In this document: positions 8,041 through 16,396 of the stretch, one piece after another | Layout: each line of letters starts with the position of its first letter | How positions within the stretch are numbered: position 1 is the stretch's first letter | Assembly: GCA_944327845.1 (NCBI GenBank) | Contig: CALVHN010000009.1 | Location: 1 to 38,295 of the forward strand | Reading direction: 5' to 3' | DNA: 38,295 nt | From: an uncultured Bacilli bacterium | Lineage (GTDB): Bacteria > Bacillota_I > Bacilli_A > RFN20 > CAG-826 | The notes under the pieces: model-generated | Seen by the model: the letters and a program-made list of their open reading frames with translations, nothing else | Told to the model about the DNA's origin: nothing | Database searches by the model: none | Position numbers and translations under genes: made by a program

Positions 8041-9534
8041 CTATTTTTCTATTTCATTTAATGTATCGGAAATAAATTTTGTTAAATCACTTGCTAAAAT
8101 TGAATTTTCGTTTAATTTTTCACAAGCAAGTTCAGAACATCTACCTAAAATATAACATCCAGCTGCACATTCGAATAAAGTGTCGTTTTCTTTCGTTAAA
8201 ACTCCAGAAATTATTCCACTTAAAACATCGCCACTACCACCTTTTGCTAAAGCTGGTGTGCCATTGACGTTTAAATATGTTTCATTTCCGTTTGTAATTA
8301 AAGTCACATTTGATTTTAAAACTAGATTAATATTGTATTTTTTAGCAAAAAACGTCGCAAAATCAACATATTTTTCGTTTATTTCGTCAATTGAAAGATT
8401 AATAAGACGCGAAAATTCCTTTAAGTGTGGAGTTAAAATTACTTCACATTTATGATTATTTAAAATATTTACACCATATTTTGCTAAGGAATTTAGACCA
8501 TCTGCATCTATTAATAATTTATTAGAATAGTTTTTTAATAAATAAAAAATAATTTTATAAACTTCTTCACTAACTCCTATTCCCATACCAATAGAAATAA
8601 CATCATAATGTAATATTTTCTTTATTTGTTCTTCGTTAAAAACGATGTTTCCATCGTTGTCATCGAAAAAATAATAAATATTTTCTAAGTTTTTTAAAGC
8701 ATATAAAGGGTGTAAAGATCTTGGAATTCCAATACAAGAATATCCACAACCTAACAATAAAGGACTTAAAGCATTAGCCGAAAGTAAAATTGCTCCATTT
8801 AAGTTTTTACTTCCTCCAATAAGCATAACTTTACCATAGTCACCTTTATTAGTATGTTTTTTTCTTTTAGGAAATAGATTCTTTATCTCTCTTTTTTCTA
8901 AAATCTTTGCAAATCCCAAATAATTTTCATTTTTTAGCTCAATATTAACTTTTATTAATTCATTATAAAAATCAATTCCTTCATTAAGAAAATGTCCAAA
9001 TTTATAATCGTTAATTGCAATTGTTAAATCAGAAAAAACTGCTGTGCCTAAAACTTTACCAGTGTTTGAGTCAATTCCACTATTAATATCTATTGAAATA
9101 ATAAACGATTGAGTTTGTGTATTGATCCAATCAATTAAATTTAAATATTCATCTTTAGGAATACTTTTTAATCCATAACCAAATATCGCATCAACTATAA
9201 CATCAAATTCAAAATCACTTGAAATTTTATTGTATATTTTACCTTTAAATTTATTTTTGTTAGTAAGGCAATCATTACTGTGACTACAATTTATATCTAA
9301 AATTGATACGTTATAACCATTTTCAAGCAAAAGTCGGCCAATAACATATCCATCTCCTCCGTTTCCGCCTTTTCCAACAACAATTAAAATGGATTTATTT
9401 TTACTGATTCGTTTTTGGATTATTTTAGCTACTTCTTTTCCAGCTCTTTCCATTAAAGCTAAAGAAAGTGTTCCTAAAGAAATCGTATAGTTATCACTAT
9501 CTTTAGCCTGTTTACTTGTTAATACATATTCCAT
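8041..9534 (-). CDS. nnr: Bifunctional NAD(P)H-hydrate repair enzyme (epimerase plus dehydratase)
   Basis: A 497-residue fusion of the YjeF-N epimerase domain (about 1-205; GKGGNGGDGY at 54-63) and the ADP/ATP-dependent NAD(P)H-hydrate dehydratase domain (about 215-497; DADGLNSL, LTPHLKEF and the nucleotide loop AKGGSGDVLSG). It repairs hydrated, inactive NADH and NADPH. The fusion is the usual bacterial form. It is the third gene after nfnA and nfnB, which make and use the same cofactors. No Shine-Dalgarno is visible; TATTAT ends 6 bp before the ATG, so a leaderless message is possible. Confidence 0.93.
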   Translation of the reverse strand: MEYVLTSKQAKDSDNYTISLGTLSLALMERAGKEVAKIIQKRISKNKSILIVVGKGGNGGDGYVIGRLLLENGYNVSILDINCSHSNDCLTNKNKFKGKIYNKISSDFEFDVIVDAIFGYGLKSIPKDEYLNLIDWINTQTQSFIISIDINSGIDSNTGKVLGTAVFSDLTIAINDYKFGHFLNEGIDFYNELIKVNIELKNENYLGFAKILEKREIKNLFPKRKKHTNKGDYGKVMLIGGSKNLNGAILLSANALSPLLLGCGYSCIGIPRSLHPLYALKNLENIYYFFDDNDGNIVFNEEQIKKILHYDVISIGMGIGVSEEVYKIIFYLLKNYSNKLLIDADGLNSLAKYGVNILNNHKCEVILTPHLKEFSRLINLSIDEINEKYVDFATFFAKKYNINLVLKSNVTLITNGNETYLNVNGTPALAKGGSGDVLSGIISGVLTKENDTLFECAAGCYILGRCSELACEKLNENSILASDLTKFISDTLNEIEK

Positions 9535-9564
9535 ATAAAAATAATAAATATTTAAAATTTTAGA

Positions 9565-9595
9565 TTAATTATCAAATGATTTATTTGATAATTAA
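9565..9595. repeat. Perfect 13-bp AT-rich inverted repeat between nfnB and nnr
   Basis: TTAATTATCAAAT and ATTTGATAATTAA flank a 5-bp centre. With only two G-C pairs per arm the hairpin is weak, so it could be an operator or a poor terminator ending nfnAB before nnr. Confidence 0.5.
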
Positions 9596-9619
9596 ATGGG
9601 ATTTTGCAGGGTTTTTATT

Positions 9620-11047
9620 TTATTTACTTAATTCTTCATCGATAGCTTTTGCAGCTTGTTTACCAGCACCCATAGCTAAAATAACAGTTGCTGCACCTGT
9701 AACTGCATCACCACCTGCATAAACATGATCTCTTGAAGTTAAACCAAATTCATTTCTTGTTAATATGCATCCATGATTATTTGTTTCTAAACCTTTTGTT
9801 GTTTGTTTAATTAATGGGTTAGGTGAAGTTCCAATAGAAATAATAATGCAATCAACATCTAAATAATCAAATTCATTAGTTCCAATAGGTCTTCTTCTTC
9901 CACTAGCATCAGGTTCTCCAAGTTCCATTTTTTCAATTTTTAATTTAGAAACAAGATGGGTTTCAGGATCTTCAATAATTTCAACTGGATTATTTAAAAG
10001 TTTAAATTCAATTCCTTCTTCCATAGCATGTTCAACTTCTTCTTTTCTAGCTGGAAGTTCTTCCAAACTTCTACGATAAACAATATATACTTTTTCAGCA
10101 CCTAATCTTAAAGCACATCTTGCTGCATCCATTGCAACATTGCCTCCACCAACAACAGCAACTCTTTTTGCTTTTTCAATAGGAGTATCAGAATTTTCAA
10201 GATAAGCTTTCATTAAATTAGTTCTTGTTAAATATTCATTAGCAGAATAAACACCTTTTAAATTTTCACCTTTTATTCCCATAAATCTTGGTAAACCTGC
10301 ACCACTTCCAATGAAAATTGCTTCAAAACCATATTCATCAATTAATTCATCAATGGATAAAACTTTACCAATAACCATATTTGTAACAACTTTAACACCA
10401 AGTTTTGTTAAACCATCAGCTTCTTTTTGAACGATACTTTTTGGAAGTCTAAATTCAGGAATACCATAAACTAAAACTCCTCCTGCCAAATGTAAAGCTT
10501 CAAAAATAGTGACATCATAACCTTTTTTAGCAAGATCACCTGCACAAGTAAGTCCACTTGGACCACTTCCAATAATTGCAACTTTATGTCCATTCTTTTT
10601 AATTTCTACATTTGTTTCATGAGCATGTGCATTATGATAATCAGCAACAAATCTTTCAAGTCTTCCAATTGCCACTGGTTCTTTTTTCTTTCCAGTTGCT
10701 TTATCAATACCTATTCCTCTAGTACATTTTCCTTCACATTGATTTTCTTGAGGACAAACTCGACCACAAACAGCAGGTAAAGATGATGATTCAGATATGA
10801 TTTCATAGGCTTTTTCAAAATTTCCTAAAGCTACTTCATGAATAAAATCAGGAATATTAATTGAAACAGGGCAATGAGCAACACAAGGTTTTGTAGGGCA
10901 ACCTAAGCATCTTTTAGCTTCATTTATTGCCATTTCTTCAGTATAACCTAAAGCGACTTCTTTAAAGTTTTTATTTCTTACATCAGGTTCTTGAGAAGGC
11001 ATTGGAGTTTTAAAAGGTTGCATGTTTGGTTTATATTCTTTATACAT
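9620..11047 (-). CDS. nfnB: NfnB: NADPH-binding subunit of ferredoxin:NADP oxidoreductase (GltD-like)
   Basis: A 475-residue flavoprotein of the glutamate synthase small subunit type. The N-terminus carries two 4Fe-4S motifs (CLGCPTKPCVAHC near residues 47-59 and CGRVCPQENQCEGKC near 94-108), followed by two Rossmann folds: FAD at AIIGSGPSGLTCAGDLA near 158-174, and NADP at VAVVGGGNVAMDAARCALR near 292-310. Because it sits 2 bp after an NfnA-like gene and no glutamate synthase large subunit is present, the pair is best read as NfnAB (also called SudAB), the electron-bifurcating transhydrogenase that couples NADH and reduced ferredoxin to NADPH. A sulfide dehydrogenase or orphan gltD role cannot be excluded. 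Confidence 0.87.
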   Translation of the reverse strand: MYKEYKPNMQPFKTPMPSQEPDVRNKNFKEVALGYTEEMAINEAKRCLGCPTKPCVAHCPVSINIPDFIHEVALGNFEKAYEIISESSSLPAVCGRVCPQENQCEGKCTRGIGIDKATGKKKEPVAIGRLERFVADYHNAHAHETNVEIKKNGHKVAIIGSGPSGLTCAGDLAKKGYDVTIFEALHLAGGVLVYGIPEFRLPKSIVQKEADGLTKLGVKVVTNMVIGKVLSIDELIDEYGFEAIFIGSGAGLPRFMGIKGENLKGVYSANEYLTRTNLMKAYLENSDTPIEKAKRVAVVGGGNVAMDAARCALRLGAEKVYIVYRRSLEELPARKEEVEHAMEEGIEFKLLNNPVEIIEDPETHLVSKLKIEKMELGEPDASGRRRPIGTNEFDYLDVDCIIISIGTSPNPLIKQTTKGLETNNHGCILTRNEFGLTSRDHVYAGGDAVTGAATVILAMGAGKQAAKAIDEELSK

Positions 11048-11049
11048 AA

Positions 11050-11895
11050 TTATTTAACCTCCTTTTTAAATAAATTACATTTAACTTCATCATAGGCTTT
11101 CTTTTCAAATGCTTTATACATTGTTCCTCTTTGCATTGCCTCATCAAAATCTACTTCATAAGCATTAAAATCTGGTCCATCTACACAAGCAAATTTTGTT
11201 TTTCCACCTACTGTAAGTCGGCAACATCCACACATACCTGTTCCATCAATCATAATTGGATTCATCGAACAGACACATTGTGGAACATTATATTTTTTAC
11301 AAACTTCGGTAACAAATTTCATCATAATAACAGGTCCAATTGAAATGACTTTATCAAACTTTTCTCCGCTTTTTAATAACTCTTCAAGAGGCAAGGTAAC
11401 AACGCCCTTTGTACCAATGCTTCCATCATCAGAACAAATAATAAATTTATCACTTGCTGATTTAAATTCGTCTTCTAAAATAACTAAATCTTTGTTTCTA
11501 AACCCAGCAATAGAAGTTACTTTTTTTCCTGCATCGTGGAATGCTTTAGCAATTGGATAAGCGATTGCAACACCTAATCCTCCACCAACTACGCAAACAT
11601 TTTCACCACTAATATCTGTAGGTTCTCCTAAAGGTCCGACAAAATCATGGGCATAATCGCCTTCTTCTAATTGATTTAATTTGAAGGTTGAAGCTCCAAC
11701 AATTTGGAAAATAATAGTTACTGTTCCTTTTTCTCTATCATAGCCTCCGATTGTTAAAGGAATTCTTTCACTATCTTCAAATGCTCTTACTATTATAAAT
11801 TGACCTGGATGAGCTTTTTTAGCAATTAAAGGTGCTTCAATTTCTAATAACGTTTCTGTTGGATTAAATACTTTTTTTCTAACTATTTTAAACAT
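11050..11895 (-). CDS. nfnA: NfnA: FAD/2Fe-2S subunit of ferredoxin:NADP oxidoreductase
   Basis: A 281-residue ferredoxin-NADP reductase-like subunit. The FAD domain has RIPLTIGGYD near residues 44-53, the NAD domain has VCVVGGGLGVAIAYPIAKAF near 100-119, and the C-terminal 2Fe-2S cysteines are in GMCGCCRLTV and KFACVDGPDF near 220-242. Length and order match NfnA/SudB. It is first in the nfnA-nfnB-nnr cluster, with AAGAGGTAA before the ATG. Together with NfnB it would balance ferredoxin, NADH and NADPH pools in an anaerobe. Confidence 0.88.
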   Translation of the reverse strand: MFKIVRKKVFNPTETLLEIEAPLIAKKAHPGQFIIVRAFEDSERIPLTIGGYDREKGTVTIIFQIVGASTFKLNQLEEGDYAHDFVGPLGEPTDISGENVCVVGGGLGVAIAYPIAKAFHDAGKKVTSIAGFRNKDLVILEDEFKSASDKFIICSDDGSIGTKGVVTLPLEELLKSGEKFDKVISIGPVIMMKFVTEVCKKYNVPQCVCSMNPIMIDGTGMCGCCRLTVGGKTKFACVDGPDFNAYEVDFDEAMQRGTMYKAFEKKAYDEVKCNLFKKEVK

Positions 11896-12139
11896 TTTGA
11901 TTACCTCTTTTTATTACTTATTAATTTTACTACTTACTAATAAATATTTAAAAAGAAAATCTAATTATTTTTTATTATAAAAAAATGGGTGTTAGCTAAA
12001 AAATAATGAAATATTCTCTCTCTTTGATAAAATATATAGTTGAAAATGGGTTTTACATATTAAAAAGTCTACTAAGCTTTCATTTAAATTAAATAAAATG
12101 AAATTTCTATAGTCTAATTTTATTTGGGAGGATCTATAT
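11896..12139. other. Intergenic region between divergent nfnA and GH2 genes
   Basis: AT-rich, 244 bp, and must hold the promoters of both genes. A strong ribosome site (TGGGAGGATC) serves the GH2 gene. An imperfect inverted repeat, TTTCATTT and AAATGAAA around 12079-12105, lies upstream of the GH2 gene and could be an operator. I see no convincing -35/-10 pair and no open frame of note. Confidence 0.4.
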
Positions 12140-14530
12140 ATGCAAATAATTTCTCTTAACAAAAATTGGCTCGTAAAGGAACTTGATTCAGATAATGATT
12201 ATCAAAAAGTTAATGTTCCTTATGATGCAATGATTTTTGAAAATACAAATGAAGATGCCGTAACTGGTAAAAATGGTTGTTGGATTGAAACCAAAGACTA
12301 TGAATTTCTCCATAATTTTACTGTAGATTCAAAATACCAAAACTCAAAAATATATCTTGAATTTGAAGGAATTTACCGCAATTCCCACGTATTTTTAAAT
12401 AATCAAGAGATTTCTTTTAGACCATATGGTTATACAAATTTTTATATTGATATAACCGATAAGATTAAATTTAATTATAAAAACACAATAAAAGTTATCG
12501 CCTATAATAAAGATCAGCCTAATAATAGATGGTATAGTGGTACTGGGATAATTAGACCTGTAAATTTATATCTTTTACTTCCTCAACATATTGAATTAAA
12601 CACTTTAAAAGTTTCAACAATAAATTATGAAACTCGAACAATTAAAGTTGAATTTAAAACAAATGCTAAAGGTAAAGTTAAAGTTGAAGTTTTAGATAAA
12701 GATATCATCATTTTAAGAGATGATATTGATTTAGAAAATACATCATTTGCTAAAGAATATTCTTTACCTGAACTCGATTTATGGGATACAGAAAATCCAA
12801 CTTTATATCAATTAAGAGTTACCTTTAAAGATGATGTTCAAACTACTAATTTTGGTATTAGACAAGTAGAATTAAATCTAGAAAAAGGTTTCTTATTAAA
12901 CGGAAAAAGAACAATTCTTTATGGAGGATGTATTCATTCTGAAAATGGAATGTTAGGAGCAATAACTCATCCTAGTATTGAAGAAAGAAAAGTTAAATTA
13001 TTAAAAAAAGCAGGATTTAATGCTTTAAGATGTGCACATAATCCAGCAAGTAAATATTTTTTAGATGCTTGTGATAAATATGGAATGCTTGTAATGGATG
13101 AATATGCTGATTGTTGGCTCATTCATAAAACAAAATATGATTATGTTAATTATTTAAAAGATTATTGGAAAGAAGATTTAAATGATTTAATTAATAAAGA
13201 TTTTAATCATCCATCAGTTATTTTATATTCTTTAGGTAATGAAGTTGGTGAATCAGCTTTAAAAAAAGGTTATGAATTAGTGAGTGAATTTGTCTCTTTT
13301 GTTAAAGAAAGAGATAATACTCGTCCAACTACTTGTGGAGTTAATTTATTCTATAATTTCTTAACCTCTATTGGTGTTGGTTTTTATAATGATGAAAAAG
13401 CTAAAAAAGAAGAACTTAAAAATAAGAAAAAGAAACATAAAGCTGTTGGAAGTGAGTTTTTTAATAACTTAACTAATGCATTGGGTGCACCAACTTTAAA
13501 ATTTGGAGCAAAATTCATTGGTTGTGATTTAGCAACTAAAGAAGTTTATTCTCGTGTTGATATTGCTGGGTATAATTATGGAATTTTAAGATATAAGCAG
13601 GACCTTAAAAAATATCCTAATAGATTTATTGTTGGAAGTGAAACTTTCTGTGCAGATGCTAACTTATTTAAAAAATTAGTTAATGATAATCCACGTATTA
13701 TTGGTGATTTTGTTTGGTCTGGAATGGATTATTTAGGTGAAGTTGGTGTTGGAAGCTGGGTTCATGAAGATCAAACTAAAGACTTTAGATTTGGAAAAGG
13801 TTGGTTAACTGCAGGTAGCGGAAGATTAGATATTTTAGGAAATCAGCTCCCTGAAATGGCATATATGAGAGTGTGTTATGGTTTAGATAAAATAAGAATA
13901 GGAGTAATCCCACCAAAATATTTAAAAATGAAACACTCCACTTCTAGTTGGAAATTTTCTCGTGCTATTGAATCTTATTCATTCTCAAAAGAAGAAATAA
14001 ATAAAGATTGTGAAGTTGAAGTATATTCTCAAGGTAAATTTGTATCGCTCTTTTTAAACAAAAAATTAATTAAAACAAAAAAAGTTAAAAAGAATGCAAA
14101 AACTACATTTAAAATTAAATATATCCCAGGAGAATTAGAAGCAATTTGTTATGATGAAAACGATAAGGAAATTGCAAAAACCTCTCTATTCTCAAGTATT
14201 TCTGAAACTTTATTAACATTAGAAGCTGAAAAGAAAGATGTTAAAGTTGGAGATTATATTTATCTTAATATTACTTTAGAAGATGAAAAACATAACTTAA
14301 AACCTATTGAAGATCTTGAATTTTCAATTAAAGTTGGTTCTCAAGGAAAGCTTGTTGCATTAGGCAATGCCTGTCCTTATCAACCAAATGGTTACCATAA
14401 TACTGAAACAAAAACATATTTTGGAAAAGCTCAAGCTATAGTTTTAGCTGAAGAAGAAGGTACGTTAACTATTTCAATAAAATCAAAAGATGAGAAACTA
14501 AAATCAAGTGTAAAAGTCAATGTTCATTAG
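12140..14530 (+). CDS. GH2 family glycosidase (beta-galactosidase-like)
   Basis: A 796-residue family 2 glycosidase. Order: jelly-roll sugar-binding domain (about 1-150), immunoglobulin-like domain (about 155-245), TIM barrel (about 250-590), then C-terminal beta domains. The acid/base is Glu368 in YSLGNEVGES and the nucleophile is Glu501 in VGSETFCAD. Also seen are YGGCIHSENG near 261-270 and LRCAHNPASKYFLDACD. There is no signal peptide, so it is cytoplasmic. Beta-galactosidase or beta-glucuronidase-type activity is possible; the C-terminal part resembles the many gut GH2 enzymes annotated as beta-galactosidase. trpS follows 37 bp downstream behind its own promoter. Confidence 0.9.
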   Translation: MQIISLNKNWLVKELDSDNDYQKVNVPYDAMIFENTNEDAVTGKNGCWIETKDYEFLHNFTVDSKYQNSKIYLEFEGIYRNSHVFLNNQEISFRPYGYTNFYIDITDKIKFNYKNTIKVIAYNKDQPNNRWYSGTGIIRPVNLYLLLPQHIELNTLKVSTINYETRTIKVEFKTNAKGKVKVEVLDKDIIILRDDIDLENTSFAKEYSLPELDLWDTENPTLYQLRVTFKDDVQTTNFGIRQVELNLEKGFLLNGKRTILYGGCIHSENGMLGAITHPSIEERKVKLLKKAGFNALRCAHNPASKYFLDACDKYGMLVMDEYADCWLIHKTKYDYVNYLKDYWKEDLNDLINKDFNHPSVILYSLGNEVGESALKKGYELVSEFVSFVKERDNTRPTTCGVNLFYNFLTSIGVGFYNDEKAKKEELKNKKKKHKAVGSEFFNNLTNALGAPTLKFGAKFIGCDLATKEVYSRVDIAGYNYGILRYKQDLKKYPNRFIVGSETFCADANLFKKLVNDNPRIIGDFVWSGMDYLGEVGVGSWVHEDQTKDFRFGKGWLTAGSGRLDILGNQLPEMAYMRVCYGLDKIRIGVIPPKYLKMKHSTSSWKFSRAIESYSFSKEEINKDCEVEVYSQGKFVSLFLNKKLIKTKKVKKNAKTTFKIKYIPGELEAICYDENDKEIAKTSLFSSISETLLTLEAEKKDVKVGDYIYLNITLEDEKHNLKPIEDLEFSIKVGSQGKLVALGNACPYQPNGYHNTETKTYFGKAQAIVLAEEEGTLTISIKSKDEKLKSSVKVNVH

Positions 14531-14558
14531 TTGACTAATATTCTTATTTATCTATAAT
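14531..14558 (+). promoter_or_regulatory. trpS promoter, start codon 9 bp past the -10
   Basis: TTGACT (14531-14536), a 16-bp spacer and TATAAT (14553-14558) are near consensus. Only 9 bp separate the -10 from the trpS ATG, so the predicted transcript has a leader of about 2-4 nt and no Shine-Dalgarno. No T-box leader can fit here. Confidence 0.7.
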
Positions 14559-14567
14559 TATTGAGTT

Positions 14568-15560
14568 ATGGAAAGAGTACTTAGTGGAATTAAACCTACT
14601 GGAAAATTAACTTTAGGTAATTATATTGGTGCGTTAAAAAACTTTAAAAATTATCAAGATAATTATGAAACTTTTATTTTTATTGCAGATTTACACGCTT
14701 TAACTATGCCAATAGATCCAGAAGAATTAAGACAAAATTCAATAGATATTGTCGCATTTTATTTAGCTGCAGGTTTAGATCCTGAAAAGACTACTATTTT
14801 TCTTCAATCTGATGTTCCTGCTCACTCTGAATTAAATACCATTATTCAAAACTATCATTATATGGGCGAACTTTCAAGAATGACACAATTTAAAGATAAA
14901 TCAAGAAAAATGAATAATTCTGCTATTGGATTAGGAATTTTTGCTTATCCTGTCTTAATGAGTGCTGATATTCTTTTATATAATAGCGATTATGTTCCAG
15001 TTGGTGAAGACCAAACGCAACATGTCGAATTAACTAGAGATTTTGTACATCGTTTTAATGAAAGATATAAAACTAATGTTTTTAAAATGCCAAAAGCAAT
15101 AACTCCTAAAGTTGGTGCAAGAATTATGTCTTTATCTGATCCTACTAAAAAAATGTCCAAATCAGATCCAAAAGGCGATATCTTTCTTAAAGATGATTTA
15201 AAAGTAATTCGTAAAAAAATTATGTCTGCAGTAACAGATTTAGACACAAATATTTATTATGATCCGGAAAATAAACCTGGAATTTCTAATTTATTAACAA
15301 TATATGCAGCATTAAGTGAAATTTCTATTGAAGAAGCTGAAGCTACATTTAAAGATTTACATCGTTATGGTGATTTTAAAAAAGCTGTTGCTGATAAAGT
15401 TATTGAGGTTTTAGAACCTTTTCAACAAAGATATAATGAAATTATAAAGAGTAATGTTATTAATGGCATTTTAAATGATGGTGCTAAAAAAGCTTCACTT
15501 GTTGCTAATAAAACTCTTTTAGAAGTTAAAAAAATTGTTGGTTTATATGTCCATGAGTAA
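14568..15560 (+). CDS. trpS: Tryptophanyl-tRNA synthetase
   Basis: A class I aminoacyl-tRNA synthetase, 330 residues, the usual bacterial TrpRS length. It charges tRNA-Trp with tryptophan. The HIGH-type signature is in TLGNYIGALKNF near residues 15-26 and KMSKS is at 195-199; GEDQTQHVELTRD near 146-158 is also typical. The start is supported by the family N-terminus and by the promoter, though no ribosome site is present. The next gene overlaps its last 8 bp (ATGAGTAA), implying coupled translation. Its cognate tRNA is at 237-310. Confidence 0.96.
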   Translation: MERVLSGIKPTGKLTLGNYIGALKNFKNYQDNYETFIFIADLHALTMPIDPEELRQNSIDIVAFYLAAGLDPEKTTIFLQSDVPAHSELNTIIQNYHYMGELSRMTQFKDKSRKMNNSAIGLGIFAYPVLMSADILLYNSDYVPVGEDQTQHVELTRDFVHRFNERYKTNVFKMPKAITPKVGARIMSLSDPTKKMSKSDPKGDIFLKDDLKVIRKKIMSAVTDLDTNIYYDPENKPGISNLLTIYAALSEISIEEAEATFKDLHRYGDFKKAVADKVIEVLEPFQQRYNEIIKSNVINGILNDGAKKASLVANKTLLEVKKIVGLYVHE

Positions 15561-16365
15561 AAATATTTTAATTTCATTAGATCTTGATGGAACTTTATTA
15601 AACGATAAAAAGAACATATCATTCATAACCAAAAATTATTTAAAAAAATTACAAAAGCAAGGATATATCATCACTTTTTCTACTGGAAGAAGTTTTAGAA
15701 ATGTTAAAAGATATGTTGAAGAATTAAATATTGAAAACTTACTTGTTTTAAATAATGGTTCTACTATCTATAATCCAAAAACAAACGAAAAAATTATTCA
15801 TGGAATAAAACTTGAATCATTAAAAGAAGCAGTTAAATTAATTACTTCTTTTTTTGATGGTTTTATTGTTGAAACCTTTGATTCAATTTACTATGACGAT
15901 AAACGTTATTTTGTTTTTGCTTTTGAAAATACTGAAAATATAAAACTTATTCAAGGCGATTATTCAATTGTTAATAATATAAATGATGAGCCTTTAACTT
16001 TTTTAGGAAGACTAAAAAAAGATGCAAATAAAGAAAAGCTTATAAATATTCTTCAACCATTTTTAAATGATTTTGATATTCGCTTTTGGCGGGATGCACC
16101 ATATTTTGAAATTGTTGCTAAAAATGTATCTAAAGCAAAAGGGATTCAAATATTAGCAACAAAATATAATATTACCGAAGAAAACATCATTGTTTTTGGA
16201 GATGCTGAAAACGATTTAGAAATGTTAGAAACATTTAAAAATTCATTTTTAATGAAAAACGGAAACAAAGAATTAGTTAAATATGCTACCTATGTCACAA
16301 AGAAAGATAATAATCATAATGGAATTTATCATTCTTTGCGACAAATATTAAAATTTATAAAATAA
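15553..16365 (+). CDS. Cof-type HAD-superfamily phosphatase
   Basis: A HAD phosphatase of the Cof/YidA (IIB) type, 270 residues from the ATG at 15553, which overlaps the trpS stop; an in-frame ATG at 15547 is possible. Motif I is SLDLDGTLL near residues 8-16, motif II FSTGRS, and motif IV FGDAENDLEMLE. A lysine-containing motif III is in SKAKGIQ. Such enzymes dephosphorylate sugar phosphates or flavin-type metabolites; the substrate cannot be told from sequence. It is translated with trpS. Confidence 0.9.
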   Translation: MSKNILISLDLDGTLLNDKKNISFITKNYLKKLQKQGYIITFSTGRSFRNVKRYVEELNIENLLVLNNGSTIYNPKTNEKIIHGIKLESLKEAVKLITSFFDGFIVETFDSIYYDDKRYFVFAFENTENIKLIQGDYSIVNNINDEPLTFLGRLKKDANKEKLINILQPFLNDFDIRFWRDAPYFEIVAKNVSKAKGIQILATKYNITEENIIVFGDAENDLEMLETFKNSFLMKNGNKELVKYATYVTKKDNNHNGIYHSLRQILKFIK

Positions 16366-16396
16366 TTGGGTTTTAGCAGGTTTTTTAAGATATTTT

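Noticed and set aside
9620-11047. Glutamate synthase small subunit (gltD) acting in ammonia assimilation
   Set aside because: No large subunit is present and the adjacent 2Fe-2S/FAD subunit fits NfnA, so NfnB is preferred.
12040-12063. TTGAAA and TATTAA as the GH2 promoter
   Set aside because: The spacer is only 12 bp, too short for a sigma-A promoter.
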